The notes beneath the pieces are model-generated. The model saw only the letters and a program-made list of their open reading frames with translations. It was not told the origin of the DNA and made no database searches. From Branchiostoma floridae (lineage: Eukaryota; Chordata; Leptocardii; Amphioxiformes; Branchiostomatidae): a DNA stretch of 64,000 nucleotides. Shown here piece after piece: positions 35,301 to 43,453 of the stretch. The stretch covers positions 16,029,548 to 16,093,547 of the forward strand of contig NC_049990.1 in the NCBI RefSeq assembly GCF_000003815.2, given 5' to 3'. Numbering within the stretch: the stretch's first letter is position 1; the number at the start of each line of letters is the position of its first letter. Made by a program: the position numbers and the translations under genes.

Positions 35301-38300
35301 TGTCAAAGAAACCACAAGAGTTTTCCAAGCTCAACAGTGACTTACCCTAAGATGAGACATGAGCTTTTTGTCCAGAGTCTGTTCCAGGAACCGAGCACTG
35401 ACTCTGTGTAGTGAACCCTGAAAAGTATTAAAACATGACACTGTATTTTTCTTAATGTATAATCAGGATTTAAATAGAGATTGACCACCCAAACACCATT
35501 GAAAAGATTTTTTGTCAAGCAAAACTAGTGGTGTCAAAAAGAAGAAACCCTTGCATATAATGTGCCATGCGCCAATTATAAAGAAAATCCTAGGCTAATT
35601 GTAGTTTTTTTTTCTTCAAATAATCAATGACGTGGGTAATTGCAATTTTGCTTACACAGTATCTCTGAGGTCAATCAAGGTCATATTCAACACATATAAA
35701 TATGCACAGTATTTACAACAGGTACACACCACTTCCTATGCTTTCCAGCTATGTTGGCATTTAATGTAATTTCACAGCAGACAATAAGAAATGTCAACTG
35801 AAACCTAAACCCTTGGAAAGTTTCTGTCACTTTTTTTTGCAGTGAGCTACCAAAGACCCCGGTCTCAGAAGAACTGGGGTCTGTACCAATTACTGAAAAC
35901 ACAACACAAAGAAAGAAAGAAACAAACAAAGACAACAGCAGTACATGTACCTCCATTTTCATGGAGGTAACAAATGGAAGAATGTTTAAAGTTTACCAGT
36001 AGTCCAGCGGCCTCTGCTCTCACTGTCATAGTCAGGTCATTCACCATGTTACAGATCTTTGCAAACCCATCATCCACAAGACGCAGCTCCTCATTGGAGG
36101 AGGGGACAGGGATCATTCTGCAAACAGTAAACAGAGCTGTCATTGGTCATTTTCTCTACAGTAATCATACAACAGCACTAGACGTATGTCAGCCTAGAAA
36201 CAGTATTATTTGGCTGTTCTTTCACACCAATACCATCTTCCATCAAGACCATAATCTATGAGACGCGGCTCCTTATTGGAGGAGGGGACAGGAATCATTC
36301 TGCAAACAGTAAACAGCTCTGTCATTGGTCAGTATCTCTAAAGTAATCATACAACAGCACTAGACGTATGTCAGCCAAGAAACAGTAAGTATTTGGCAGT
36401 TCTTTCACACCAATACCATCTTCCATCAAGACCATAATCTATGAGACGCGGCTCCTTATTGGAGGAGAGGACAGGGATCATTCTGCAAACAGTAAACAGC
36501 TCTGTCATTGGTTAGTATCTCTAAAGTAATCATACAACAACATTGCAAGTATGTCTGCCATGAAAACATGCATTGACTGTCGTTGGTAGCAGCATCACAG
36601 TTGAGTTCCTGGTTCCAGTTAGGGAGACCCCGGTTCAAATCCAGGGAAGTGGATCTCGGTTGGGGCTGCACCCGTTTTTTGGAAGGGACGTAAATGGTTG
36701 TGCCATGTTCAAAGAGGTGCCTCAAGCACGTAAAAGAGTTGTAATGGCTAGCAACAATTCCCTGTAAAAATTTATCCTGCTACAGAAACCGCAAGTTAAC
36801 CTGCCTGTGCACTACAAGGGGACAACAAAAGTTAGATTGATAAGGCCACCTTGACTTAATTCTATGGATGACATCCTATGGAGACCCCAAAACTAATGCA
36901 GGAGGAAAAAAAAAAGAAAAATCAAGAAAGAAATGCTGCTAAACCACGGGCCTAAACATTTTTTCCCAGGCTTGGTTTGTCTTATGTTCACCTCCAGTAA
37001 GACTGTAAGAGAAAATCATTGCCATTTCAATAATGTTTTATTGCCATTCTTGTTTGAAGATAGAACAAGGGAGCTGTAGCCCCATGCCCTGACCATGTGC
37101 ACCCTTACCCTGGAGAGGAGATCCTCTGCGCTGGCAAGCACCAAATACCAGGGACGCTATTTATGTGACATGTGGCCACAGTTTTTTTGTGGCGAACAGA
37201 TGAAAATTAATGTCATCCGTAAAATTATAAGTTAGTGTGGCCTAAAGGATGAACGGAGATGTAAAACTACTAACGTTTCTGGATATAGCTGACTGTAGAC
37301 CCAGATGAGTTTGACTGCAGCCAGTCTGACCCCCTCGTAGTCATCAGTCAGAGCAGCACAGGACTGCTGGTACCCGCCTAGGCTCAGCTTCAGCCCTCGC
37401 TGGTGTAGGGTCAACTGGAAGGGTTTACAAGTAGGGCTGTGTACCTAAATACCCGTACCTGTACCGTACTTAAAAAACTGTTTAGGTACAGCGCAGGTCT
37501 GGACCTAAACATCTGTGTACCTGTACCTGTACCTAAATTTAGTAAATCACTAATAAACACTACTTTTTAAGACTGCTGGACAAGTAAATCCCGAATCAAC
37601 AATGACAACGGTGATAATCTTGCAGTTGAAACTTAAGAAAACTTGCAAAGAAATTGTTTTGAGATTCAAATATGTAATTGCCCATACAAAGATGACAATT
37701 TATCACTAGAAAACACAGTTAGCTACATGTTTAACTCACATATACTTGGTTAAACTTATTTTAGGTACAGGTGCAGGTCCGGACCTGTACCTAAACCAGT
37801 GTACCTGTACCTGAAAATTTGGTTAGGTACACAGCCCTATTTACAAGCAAATCTTAGTTTATTACCATCAATATCTACAAAGAATCGTAAAACAGATTGG
37901 AACAGACAAAGTCAAATTTTTCTTCCAGTATAATGTACTATGCTCATATCTATGATAGAAAGATTGATTTTGACCTAGTTTAGCTCATTGAAGAGCTACA
38001 TTTTTGTATTCTTCCAATGGCTGTGACAGTGGAGACAGATGCTATGTACAATATTTACAGCTTCACTGTATCGGTGAAATTCCGCAGGCTTGGCTCTATT
38101 TGACAAGCACAATGAATACTGGACCGTGGGTTAATATAACAGTTCTGTTATACCAGAAGAATTAAGGACATCCCAATCCTGTTGACTTAAGTTTATGTAC
38201 CAACATGGTCTGACTGACCACCATGGAATTAGACTGTTTTTTTTTAACAGTGTCAGAAAATCATGCGCTTTTCACAGTGATTAGGAATTCTGAGATCCTA

Positions 38301-41300
38301 TTGGATCAATTTTCAAAGTGATTAAGAATCCTGAGCTCCTATTGGATGGATTTTCAAAGTGATTATAAGAATCCTGACACCCCATTCGTGTACCAATGGC
38401 CCAGAACTGCACATTTGCCACCAAGAACCATAATGGTTTTTTAAAACCCTACCATCGCTTGCAGTGCGCTGGTTCTGACCCTGGGGTCCTGGTCATGTGA
38501 CGCATCCGCCAGGATCCTCTCTACTGCCAGGTCTCCCTTCCCAGCAACCCCTGCTGTACCCAGGCAGCCAATCAGCTCCAGGCATTTAGAGCGGACAAGA
38601 TGGTACGTGTCTGCTAAGAACTATGGGAAGGGGCAATGTAAAACAATATGAGTAAATCTTCTGGAAAAATTGTAAAACATACATTTTGTATTGAACAACT
38701 TGTAACTGGACATACATGTAGGTATGTGCAAATGATGGCATAGTTCACACAAGTTAAAGGGGCATTCCACTCCAGAAGGGAGTATTGTTTTCCAATAGAT
38801 AATGTGTCAATGAATACATAATCAGCCGAATTTTGTGGAATTCACTATGTGATGAATTACGTGATGTGTGTTTTATAAAACAATAATGACACTCACTAAA
38901 CCCATGCAGACCCTACCCATGCATTCCCTATATGCATAGACACTTTGTTTATCGTGAATATTTCCGGAATAAATGAGGTACGCTAAGCATACCGAGAGGG
39001 CAAATTGCTCATAATATAGCAAAGAATACAAGAACAAGACGAGATTTCTTAGCGATCCTGAAATTAGTTTTGTAACCTTACCTAAAAGTTTTGCATTGTA
39101 TTCAGCCATAGGATTAATTCAATTAGAGGGTACTTGGGGAGTTTAGTAGAACATTGAATGCTTTTGAGGTATGTGGAGCAACTGGGTACTTTATCGTATA
39201 ATGTGAAGTAGTATGCAGTTATCACTTCCTAAAATTTATATCTATCGGAAAAAAACACTCCCGTGTGGAGTGGAATGCCCCTTTAATAAATCTTGAACAT
39301 GCCCAGTACCATATTCTATTGCACTTTGAAATATGTTTCAACACTTGGGCAGTTTGCATGTTTCGCTGTGGTAAATTGTGAACATTATAGCATTTGGAAA
39401 CGTAAAAAACACGTACAGTACCTGTTGTGCTATGGCCACCAGTTTCCTGTGCAGGTCTTGGTGTAGGGGGAGACCACGCCCGATCTGTAGCAGGGAGTCT
39501 AGCAACTGGGCTCGCACCTGGTGGGAATCTACACACACAAAAAAAAAAGAACTCATGTAGTAGCTTCAGTGTCCTTCACAAAACCATCCTTTTCCTCACA
39601 CTTGGAATCGTCTATAATAAGGCTAGGTATCGGTACAGCGTACCGGTACAAAACCGTTTTTTCTTATTGGACCGGTCCAGAAAAACCGGACCTGAAAAAA
39701 TTAGGTTGACCGGATGTTGGACCGATTAGAAAATTAACAGATTATTTTATCAGGCATTCACACGTTTTGGCGCTTGCGGGTGGAAGAAAATAACAAGAGT
39801 GAAGTACAGTAGAGTTTATAGTAATTTCTACCAAGTTTTACAGCCAATCATACAGGTGCAGACAGCGTTGAAGGCTTTTAAAACGCCAGTGTAAGTCTAA
39901 TACTCCACCAAACAGATTTCTTTGTAGTGAAATGGACCATTGGTATGAGTCATACTGCATCAGGTCCAGGTTCAAGTCCAGACCTGGACCTGATCCTCTG
40001 GACCTGGACCTGAATTTTCTGTACCGGTACCCAGCCCTAGAGTTTGACAGTAATTATGAAGTGCATCTCTTTACAATTTTAGGCATTTGTGGAAATAGTA
40101 AATCTGATACAGTGTGGATGGCATAGATTTAGATAGAATATGACAAGGGCAAAGGTAGTCCCATAGTCTTCTTAGGGATGTAGGAACAGTGGGTTGTTAT
40201 CTACTGTGTCTAGGGCATGGTATTAGAAGGTAGAGCCCATCCCTCTCCTTCCGCCATCCTTTTACCTCCTGAACCAAAGTCAGGTACCAGGCTTTTAGCC
40301 AGGCATGCGTCAACGCGTCATCTGGACGCACTTTTCTTAGAATAACAAGAAATTTGACGCTCTGGACGCCCTTACACTGGGGAAAAAATCCTCTGACAGG
40401 CATGAAATTCTGATTGACCAGGGATGCTACCAGGTCATCTGTGGTCACAGCCTTCTACTGTGACATCTGTAACAGTATTTTTGCCTCTTAGGATACCTTT
40501 TAGAATGCACTATTTTAACTCAAAACATCAAAAACTCAGCACCATGGAAGGTGGATGCACCCGGACCCCCCTACAATAGTCACCAATAAATTTGGACTCC
40601 CTATAATAAAATCCTAGCTAAAAGCCTGTCAGGTACCCATATTTATAACTGGGTGGAGTGAGGAAGTATTTCTCAAATGCGTTTCCAAAGGACATAAGAT
40701 AAGTGGCATGGCAGGATTCGAACCCAGGACCTCTTTGCTCTGGGCCAAGTACAAGTACCCTTCAGTTACGCCATGTGAAGTTGTCTCACCTTCGGCCTGT
40801 AAGAGCGATGTGAGGTCGTCCACAAGAGCGGCTGCTGCAAACCCTGGCGTGTGGGCAAGTCTCCCCAACAGCTGGGCAATCTTGCTACGTACATACGACT
40901 CCTTCTCCTGTAAACAACAAACACAATTCATTGTTTACATTACAGTCAAAAACATCAACAACCTCTTGTTAAAGGGGAGATAAACTGAAAATTGAAAAGC
41001 CTGCTTTACTATTGTATGCTCCAAAGTCAATTTCTCATTTGTTTTTATGTAAAATCATCATAGTTTGAACAGGACTCTTTCATGGTGTGCCGTTTGCTTT
41101 GAAAGTTTGATACCGCACTGATGGCTTCTCGCCTGATCATTGAATTAGTTTATTGTTATGTCACAATAAAAATTAGGTAACATCAGGTTCCAATTCTCAA
41201 ACAGTTTGAATAGGCTTTTCGATCTGGCTTTTCTGAGGATGGATTTCAGCGAATTTTCCGCATTCAAAGTCCACTAACCTGTCTGGACCTGAACCTGGAC

Positions 41301-43170
41301 CTAACTGTCTGAAAAAAGTTGTAAAGAGACTTTGAGACAAAATGGGCTATACCAAGGATACTTAAAAAAATAATGGTTCATTTTGCTCCAAAGGAAGCTG
41401 TTTGGTATCTAACACCCATTGGCATTTTAAGCTTCTATCTTCATGTAAACAACGCTATGTTGACTGTAGAAGATTGGTAGAAATGACTATAAACCCTACT
41501 CTACTTCGCTCTTGTTATTTCCCTAAACCCATAAGCACCAAAACGTGTGAACGCCTGCTGATACAATCTGTTCATTGCTAATTGGCATCAGCCCAAGATT
41601 TGGTCCATTGATTTTTTTCAGGTCCAATTTTTAGGACCGGTCCAACAACAACAGACAAAAAATGGTTTTGTCCAATAGTCCAAAATTTGTCAGAAAATTC
41701 TTTTAAATCCATTTACTAATTACAGATGCTGTATTATAGAATACAACACGGTGTATTCCGTATCATCCGAGGTACCAGCCCGACCGCGGGCCGAAGGCCG
41801 AAGGGTGATCCGATTCGCGGGAGGGCTGGGACCGAGGGTGATGCGGAATACACCGTGTTGTATTTTATTCATGTCATACCCACCTGAGAAAACCACTGTT
41901 TTGATGCGAAATGCGCCAGAAGTTGAACAAATTTGTTGCCCTCGAAAAAAAAGCGTTGCAACAGTAATGTTCCAACGTCCGAATCAGGTATTCGAACTTC
42001 CGATGGCGCCGTACTCGGCCCACTCAAAACAGTTCGATTTATTCGAATGGAGCCTGTGTGATAAGCCCGGGCCGTACGGAAAGTTATCACGCGGTCCGGA
42101 ACACCCGTATCGAACGTTTTCGCGTCACAGGTATGACATGAAAGGCAGATATCATTCAAACAATTGATAACCATGCACAAGGCCCCCATGCTACCTGGAC
42201 CTCACCTTGTACCAGAACTCCAACAGATGTCTGACTGCACCTTCCACAGCACCTGACTCATCAGGCAGGTTGTTTGAGAACTTCAACAGCAGCTGGACAG
42301 CGGCCTGGGGGGTCTTGGCTGTGCTGAGGTCCAAGACTTCTTCTGGAGATGGTTTCCTGGCAAGCTTGAGCTTCTTAGGAGGTTTGATCTCCTCCTTAAA
42401 AGAAAGATAAGACACAGTCAATACTTCTTAGTACAACACTGATTTGAATAAGCCCTTTCACAGAGGTTAGAGTGCATGTGTGGCAACAGGGATTCTAGGT
42501 AATATGTCAAACAGTAAGGCCCCGAAATTGAAAACAAAACCCATCTGGGCATTGTCATGCAAATCGAGACAAGGACTGTTTACATTTTTGGGGCCTTCCC
42601 TTTTGACATATTACCTAGAATTCCTGTTGCTGTACTAGTAGTACATGCGTTCTGAGCTCTGTGAAAGGGCTTATATACCGGGTATATGTTTTCTTCAGAA
42701 TTAGAGAACTGATCCTGGAAACAAAAAAACTTGGTACTGAAAAACAGCACTAGATATATGGTGACCAGCCCCTCCAGCTGTCCTGCCACTTGCTACAACA
42801 CCTCAGTGTGCCTGCTACACCTCCATAGCTCCAGTAACCATAGTGACAGCTGTCTGGTCCAGGTCATTTAACCTTATTTGTTTAGGGAAGAAGAAAGAAC
42901 CTAGCCCAAACAAGACTTACCCTTTCGAGACGGTAAACATACAATAAAGCCTAAAAATCGACACAGTGCACAGTTCAGTCCATCAAAAAATATATCGCCC
43001 CCCTCCCCACCTCTTGCAGAAACCGCGCGCTACACCACATTTTTCGAGCACGATTATCTTGACATTATACCTGACACAATATTTCATTCATAAATCATAT
43101 AATATAATACAATTACCTGAATAACGTGGCTGAATTCTTCGTAGGCTCGTTTTTTCAGATGTGCCGCCAT
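23371..43170 (-). CDS. INTS4: Integrator complex subunit 4, complete, 22 exons
   Basis: Coding exons (minus strand, 5' to 3'): 43117-43170, 42206-42394, 40790-40907, 39422-39528, 38453-38620, 37275-37414, 35997-36117, 35346-35417, 34768-34942, 33625-33830, 32833-32975, 31917-32032, 31010-31143, 29952-30109, 29090-29183, 28361-28441, 27666-27808, 27088-27147, 26615-26736, 24718-24878, 24114-24234 and 23371-23516. All introns are GT-AG and every phase matches, giving 943 codons with stop; human INTS4 is 963 residues. Matching blocks include [17 protein letters not shown]-type HEAT motifs ([12 protein letters not shown]), [121 protein letters not shown] and the end [18 protein letters not shown]4 is a HEAT-repeat scaffold binding INTS9-INTS11 in the nuclear RNA-cleavage module that processes snRNAs and attenuates RNA polymerase II. 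Three exon borders (exons 7, 16 and 19) are tandemly duplicated. It is divergent from CFAP300. Confidence 0.97.
23637..23985. mobile_element. foldback MITE (GGCCATGTTGATTTGATTAT family) in INTS4 intron 21
   Basis: 'gaccattatattgatttgactatatggatgacatac' at the left is answered by 'gatatcatccataataatcaaatcaacatggcct' at the right. Relatives occur at 34971-35215, 36840-37245, 49815-49860 and 50390-50495. A SINE family 2 fragment ('gagcctttcccaagggcacaag...ggcaggattcaaacccatga') follows to 24085. Confidence 0.65.
25483..26626 (-). repeat. 52-bp minisatellite, 22 units, each carrying the exon 19 splice donor
   Basis: The unit (plus strand) is GATAGATTTTTCTGACAACT-TTGTGCTGCTCTAAACTTAC-CCTGAATGAGTG, repeated 22 times with period exactly 52. 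Two sites vary: GTGCTGCTC or GCACTACTC, and TAAACTT or TACACTT. The unit at the right end overlaps INTS4 exon 19: on the minus strand it reads CACTCATTCAGG-GTAAGT, the last coding bases plus the donor. So all 21 intronic units repeat 12 exon bases plus a consensus 5' splice site in sense orientation. The GCACTA variant appears in units 1, 4, 6, 7, 8, 14 and 15; the TACACTT variant of the true donor is concentrated in the units nearest the exon. Confidence 0.97.
28024..28290 (-). mobile_element. SINE (family 2) in INTS4 intron 16
   Basis: Matches the copies at 40155-40780 and 57140-57445: 'gtagggtcagtgggttgttatcc', 'gagcccatccctctcc', 'tttcccaagggcacaacatcagtggcatg' and a head region ending 'caaacaccctaaccattatcctaactcgttgcc'. 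Orientation is minus, the same as INTS4. Confidence 0.7.
28431..28555 (-). repeat. 62-bp tandem duplication of the INTS4 exon 16 acceptor
   Basis: 'tggtctgacagtgcctataggaaacacaaaaa..ttactgtaacttcacacgtaac' occurs twice, with CCTATAGG at 28441 and 28503. The left copy holds the true acceptor and first coding bases of exon 16; the right copy is a decoy upstream in the transcript. Confidence 0.9.
28781..29058. mobile_element. MITE with TATGTCATACC ends in INTS4 intron 15
   Basis: Reverse-complement copy of the element at 22469-22741: it begins 'ggtcatacccacctgagaaaacccatgtttt' and ends 'cgtcacaggtatgacata'. It lacks the GC-rich foldback that adjoins the other two good copies. Confidence 0.75.
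31213..31650. mobile_element. GGTACC-rich hAT-like MITE, INTS4 intron 12
   Basis: It starts 'tagggttaagtactggtacagaaaattcaggtacaggtacgg' and ends 'aaaaaatggtacccctaatcctgacc'. The arms are full of GGTCCAGGTCC-like words and their complements. The interior ('gtagaaatgactgttaactctcctttac', 'atctgttcattttctaattgg') is shared with 39621-40041 and 41270-41690. Confidence 0.6.
31876..31901. repeat. (CAAA)n microsatellite beside INTS4 exon 12
   Basis: Six copies of CAAA begin about 16 bp beyond the donor of exon 12 (in plus coordinates, just below 31917). Confidence 0.9.
32150..32285 (+). mobile_element. tRNA-derived SINE (family 1), decayed
   Basis: 'gaccagggttcaagtcatggga..ggttgtggctgc' and 'ctggaaggggtgcaaaaagggtcccatgttcaag' align with the family at 18531, 20226 and 36590, including the B box GGTTCAAGTC. 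Confidence 0.6.
34382..34610. mobile_element. MITE with TACTGTAAATGC ends, INTS4 intron 9
   Basis: Starts TTACTGTAAATGCAG and ends TAAATGCATTTACATTA. The interior has many 'ttcgcggtgg/ccaccgcgaa' inverted words. Related elements lie at 47015-47217, 48863-49074 and, partly, 21767. It sits about 158 bp from exon 9. Confidence 0.8.
34971..35215. mobile_element. foldback MITE (CATGTTGATTTGATTAT family), INTS4 intron 8
   Basis: 'aagccatgttgatttgattatatggatgacatcc' and the opposing 'gagtcatccacacaattgaatcacagc' form decayed inverted ends; the interior includes 'gatgaaaatcgatgcacatg', as in the copy at 23637-23985. Confidence 0.6.
36066..36545 (-). repeat. 182-bp tandem repeat duplicating the INTS4 exon 7 acceptor
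   Basis: A unit containing 'ctcctcattggaggaggggacagggatcattctgcaaacagtaaacag...' occurs 2.5 times; 'atcattctgcaaac' falls at 36112, 36293 and 36477, spacing 181-184. The leftmost unit contains the true exon 7 start (upper end 36117). The two others keep the acceptor CTGTTTGCAG and about 45 exon-like bases with changes (for example GAG to AAG and CTG to CCG), but no donor follows. Confidence 0.9.
36590..36735 (+). mobile_element. tRNA-derived SINE (family 1), INTS4 intron 6
   Basis: B box GGTTCAAATCC after 'agttagggagacccc', then 'ggatctcggttggggctgcacccgttttttggaagggacg' and 'caaagaggtgcctcaagcacg'. Antisense to INTS4. Confidence 0.7.
36840..37245. mobile_element. foldback MITE (AAGGCCACCTTGA family), INTS4 intron 6
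   Basis: 'ataaggccaccttgacttaattctatggatgacatcc' at the left and 'aatgtcatccgtaaaattataagttagtgtggccta' at the right are decayed inverted ends. It stops about 30 bp short of exon 6. Confidence 0.6.
37432..37839. mobile_element. GGTACC-rich hAT-like MITE, INTS4 intron 5
   Basis: The ends TAGGGCTGTGTACCTAA and TTAGGTACACAGCCCTA are perfect inverted repeats; the arms repeat GTACCTGTACCTG and GGTACAGGTGCAGG. It begins about 18 bp before the exon 6 acceptor. Confidence 0.8.
38758..39282. mobile_element. piggyBac-like MITE, TTAA flanked, INTS4 intron 4
   Basis: TTAA at 38754-38757 and 39283-39286 flanks the inverted ends AGGGGCATTCCACTCCA and TGGAGTGGAATGCCCCT. The 525-bp interior shows no transposase. 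Confidence 0.8.
39621..40041. mobile_element. GGTACC-rich hAT-like MITE, INTS4 intron 3
   Basis: Starts 'taggtatcggtacagcgtaccggtacaaaacc' and ends 'gaattttctgtaccggtacccagcccta', inverted ends of the same family as 31213 and 41270, with the shared interior 'cattcacacgttttggcgctt'. Confidence 0.7.
40155..40780 (-). mobile_element. SINE (family 2), interrupted by a hAT-like MITE
   Basis: Minus-strand reading gives the B box GGTTCGAATCCTG near 40719 and the tail 'cccatagtcttcttagggatgtagg' at the far end. The element is split at 40288-40628 by an insertion; the two halves rejoin at TCAGGTAC. Confidence 0.8.
40288..40628. mobile_element. hAT-like MITE nested in a SINE, 8-bp target duplication
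   Basis: The ends CAGGCTTTTAGC and GCTAAAAGCCTG are inverted repeats. TCAGGTAC is duplicated at 40280-40287 and 40629-40636. CAGG ends plus an 8-bp duplication are diagnostic of hAT elements. The empty site is visible in the SINE copy at 11390-11560. Confidence 0.9.
41270..41690. mobile_element. GGTCC-rich hAT-like MITE, INTS4 intron 2
   Basis: 'ctgtctggacctgaacctggacctaactgtctg' at the left and 'caggtccaatttttaggaccggtccaac' at the right; the interior matches 31213-31650 and 39621-40041. The ends are decayed. Confidence 0.55.
41740..41863. mobile_element. GC-rich foldback (AATACAACACGG family), INTS4 intron 2
   Basis: The arms AATACAACACGGTGTATTCCG (left) and CGGAATACACCGTGTTGTATT (right) are perfect inverted repeats, with inner CCCGACCGCGGG words. 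It adjoins the MITE at 41871-42139. Confidence 0.85.
41871..42139. mobile_element. MITE with TATGTCATACC ends, INTS4 intron 2
   Basis: Reverse orientation to 22469-22741 but very similar across its length ('cgtccgaatcaggtattcgaact', 'cggaacacccgtatcgaacgtttt'). Ends about 67 bp before exon 2. Confidence 0.8.
42449..42672. mobile_element. foldback MITE with TAAGCCCTTTCACAGAG ends, INTS4 intron 1
   Basis: The left end TAAGCCCTTTCACAGAG and right end CTCTGTGAAAGGGCTTA are perfect inverted repeats. Further inverted matches follow inward ('tctaggtaatatgtcaa' and 'ttgacatattacctaga'). Confidence 0.85.
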
Positions 43171-43453
43171 CTTGCCTTCCCAGAGTGCACCCCGGCGGGA
43201 CACCTGATATCCCCTAGTGCATCCCGCGGGACAAGATGAGGGTCTGCATGGAGGGTCCCCACAACGATTAACGCTGCAGAAGAACCCCCTATGTATTTCG
43301 CGAAATCAAGGAAGGCAACTGCGCTAAATTTTATCGCCTCGCTACGAATTACGTAGATAAGATGGTTTTCCCAACGAGTTACCGGAAGTATTAAAAAATA
43401 GGCTGCCTTGTACGCCGTACGGAGTTCGGAAAAGAGCATGCAGACCCTCAAAG
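43171..43453. promoter_or_regulatory. divergent INTS4/CFAP300 promoter
   Basis: Only 283 bp separate the two start codons. Each ATG lies inside AAGATGGCGGC on its own strand (INTS4 at 43168-43170, CFAP300 at 43454-43456); this is the YY1 consensus often found at start codons of constitutive genes. A CCGGAAGT ETS-type site lies at 43382-43389. No TATA box is evident on either side. A 13-bp inverted repeat, GAGGGTCTGCATG (43238-43250) and CATGCAGACCCTC (43437-43449), brackets the centre. The CpG content is raised compared with neighbouring introns. Confidence 0.8.

Noticed and set aside
38873-39109. 78-codon hydrophobic frame as a membrane protein
   Set aside because: It lies wholly inside a TTAA-flanked piggyBac-like MITE and has no transposase similarity.
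40680-40780. tRNA gene with GGTTCGAATCC
   Set aside because: It is the head of a family 2 SINE whose body continues to 40155, with copies elsewhere.
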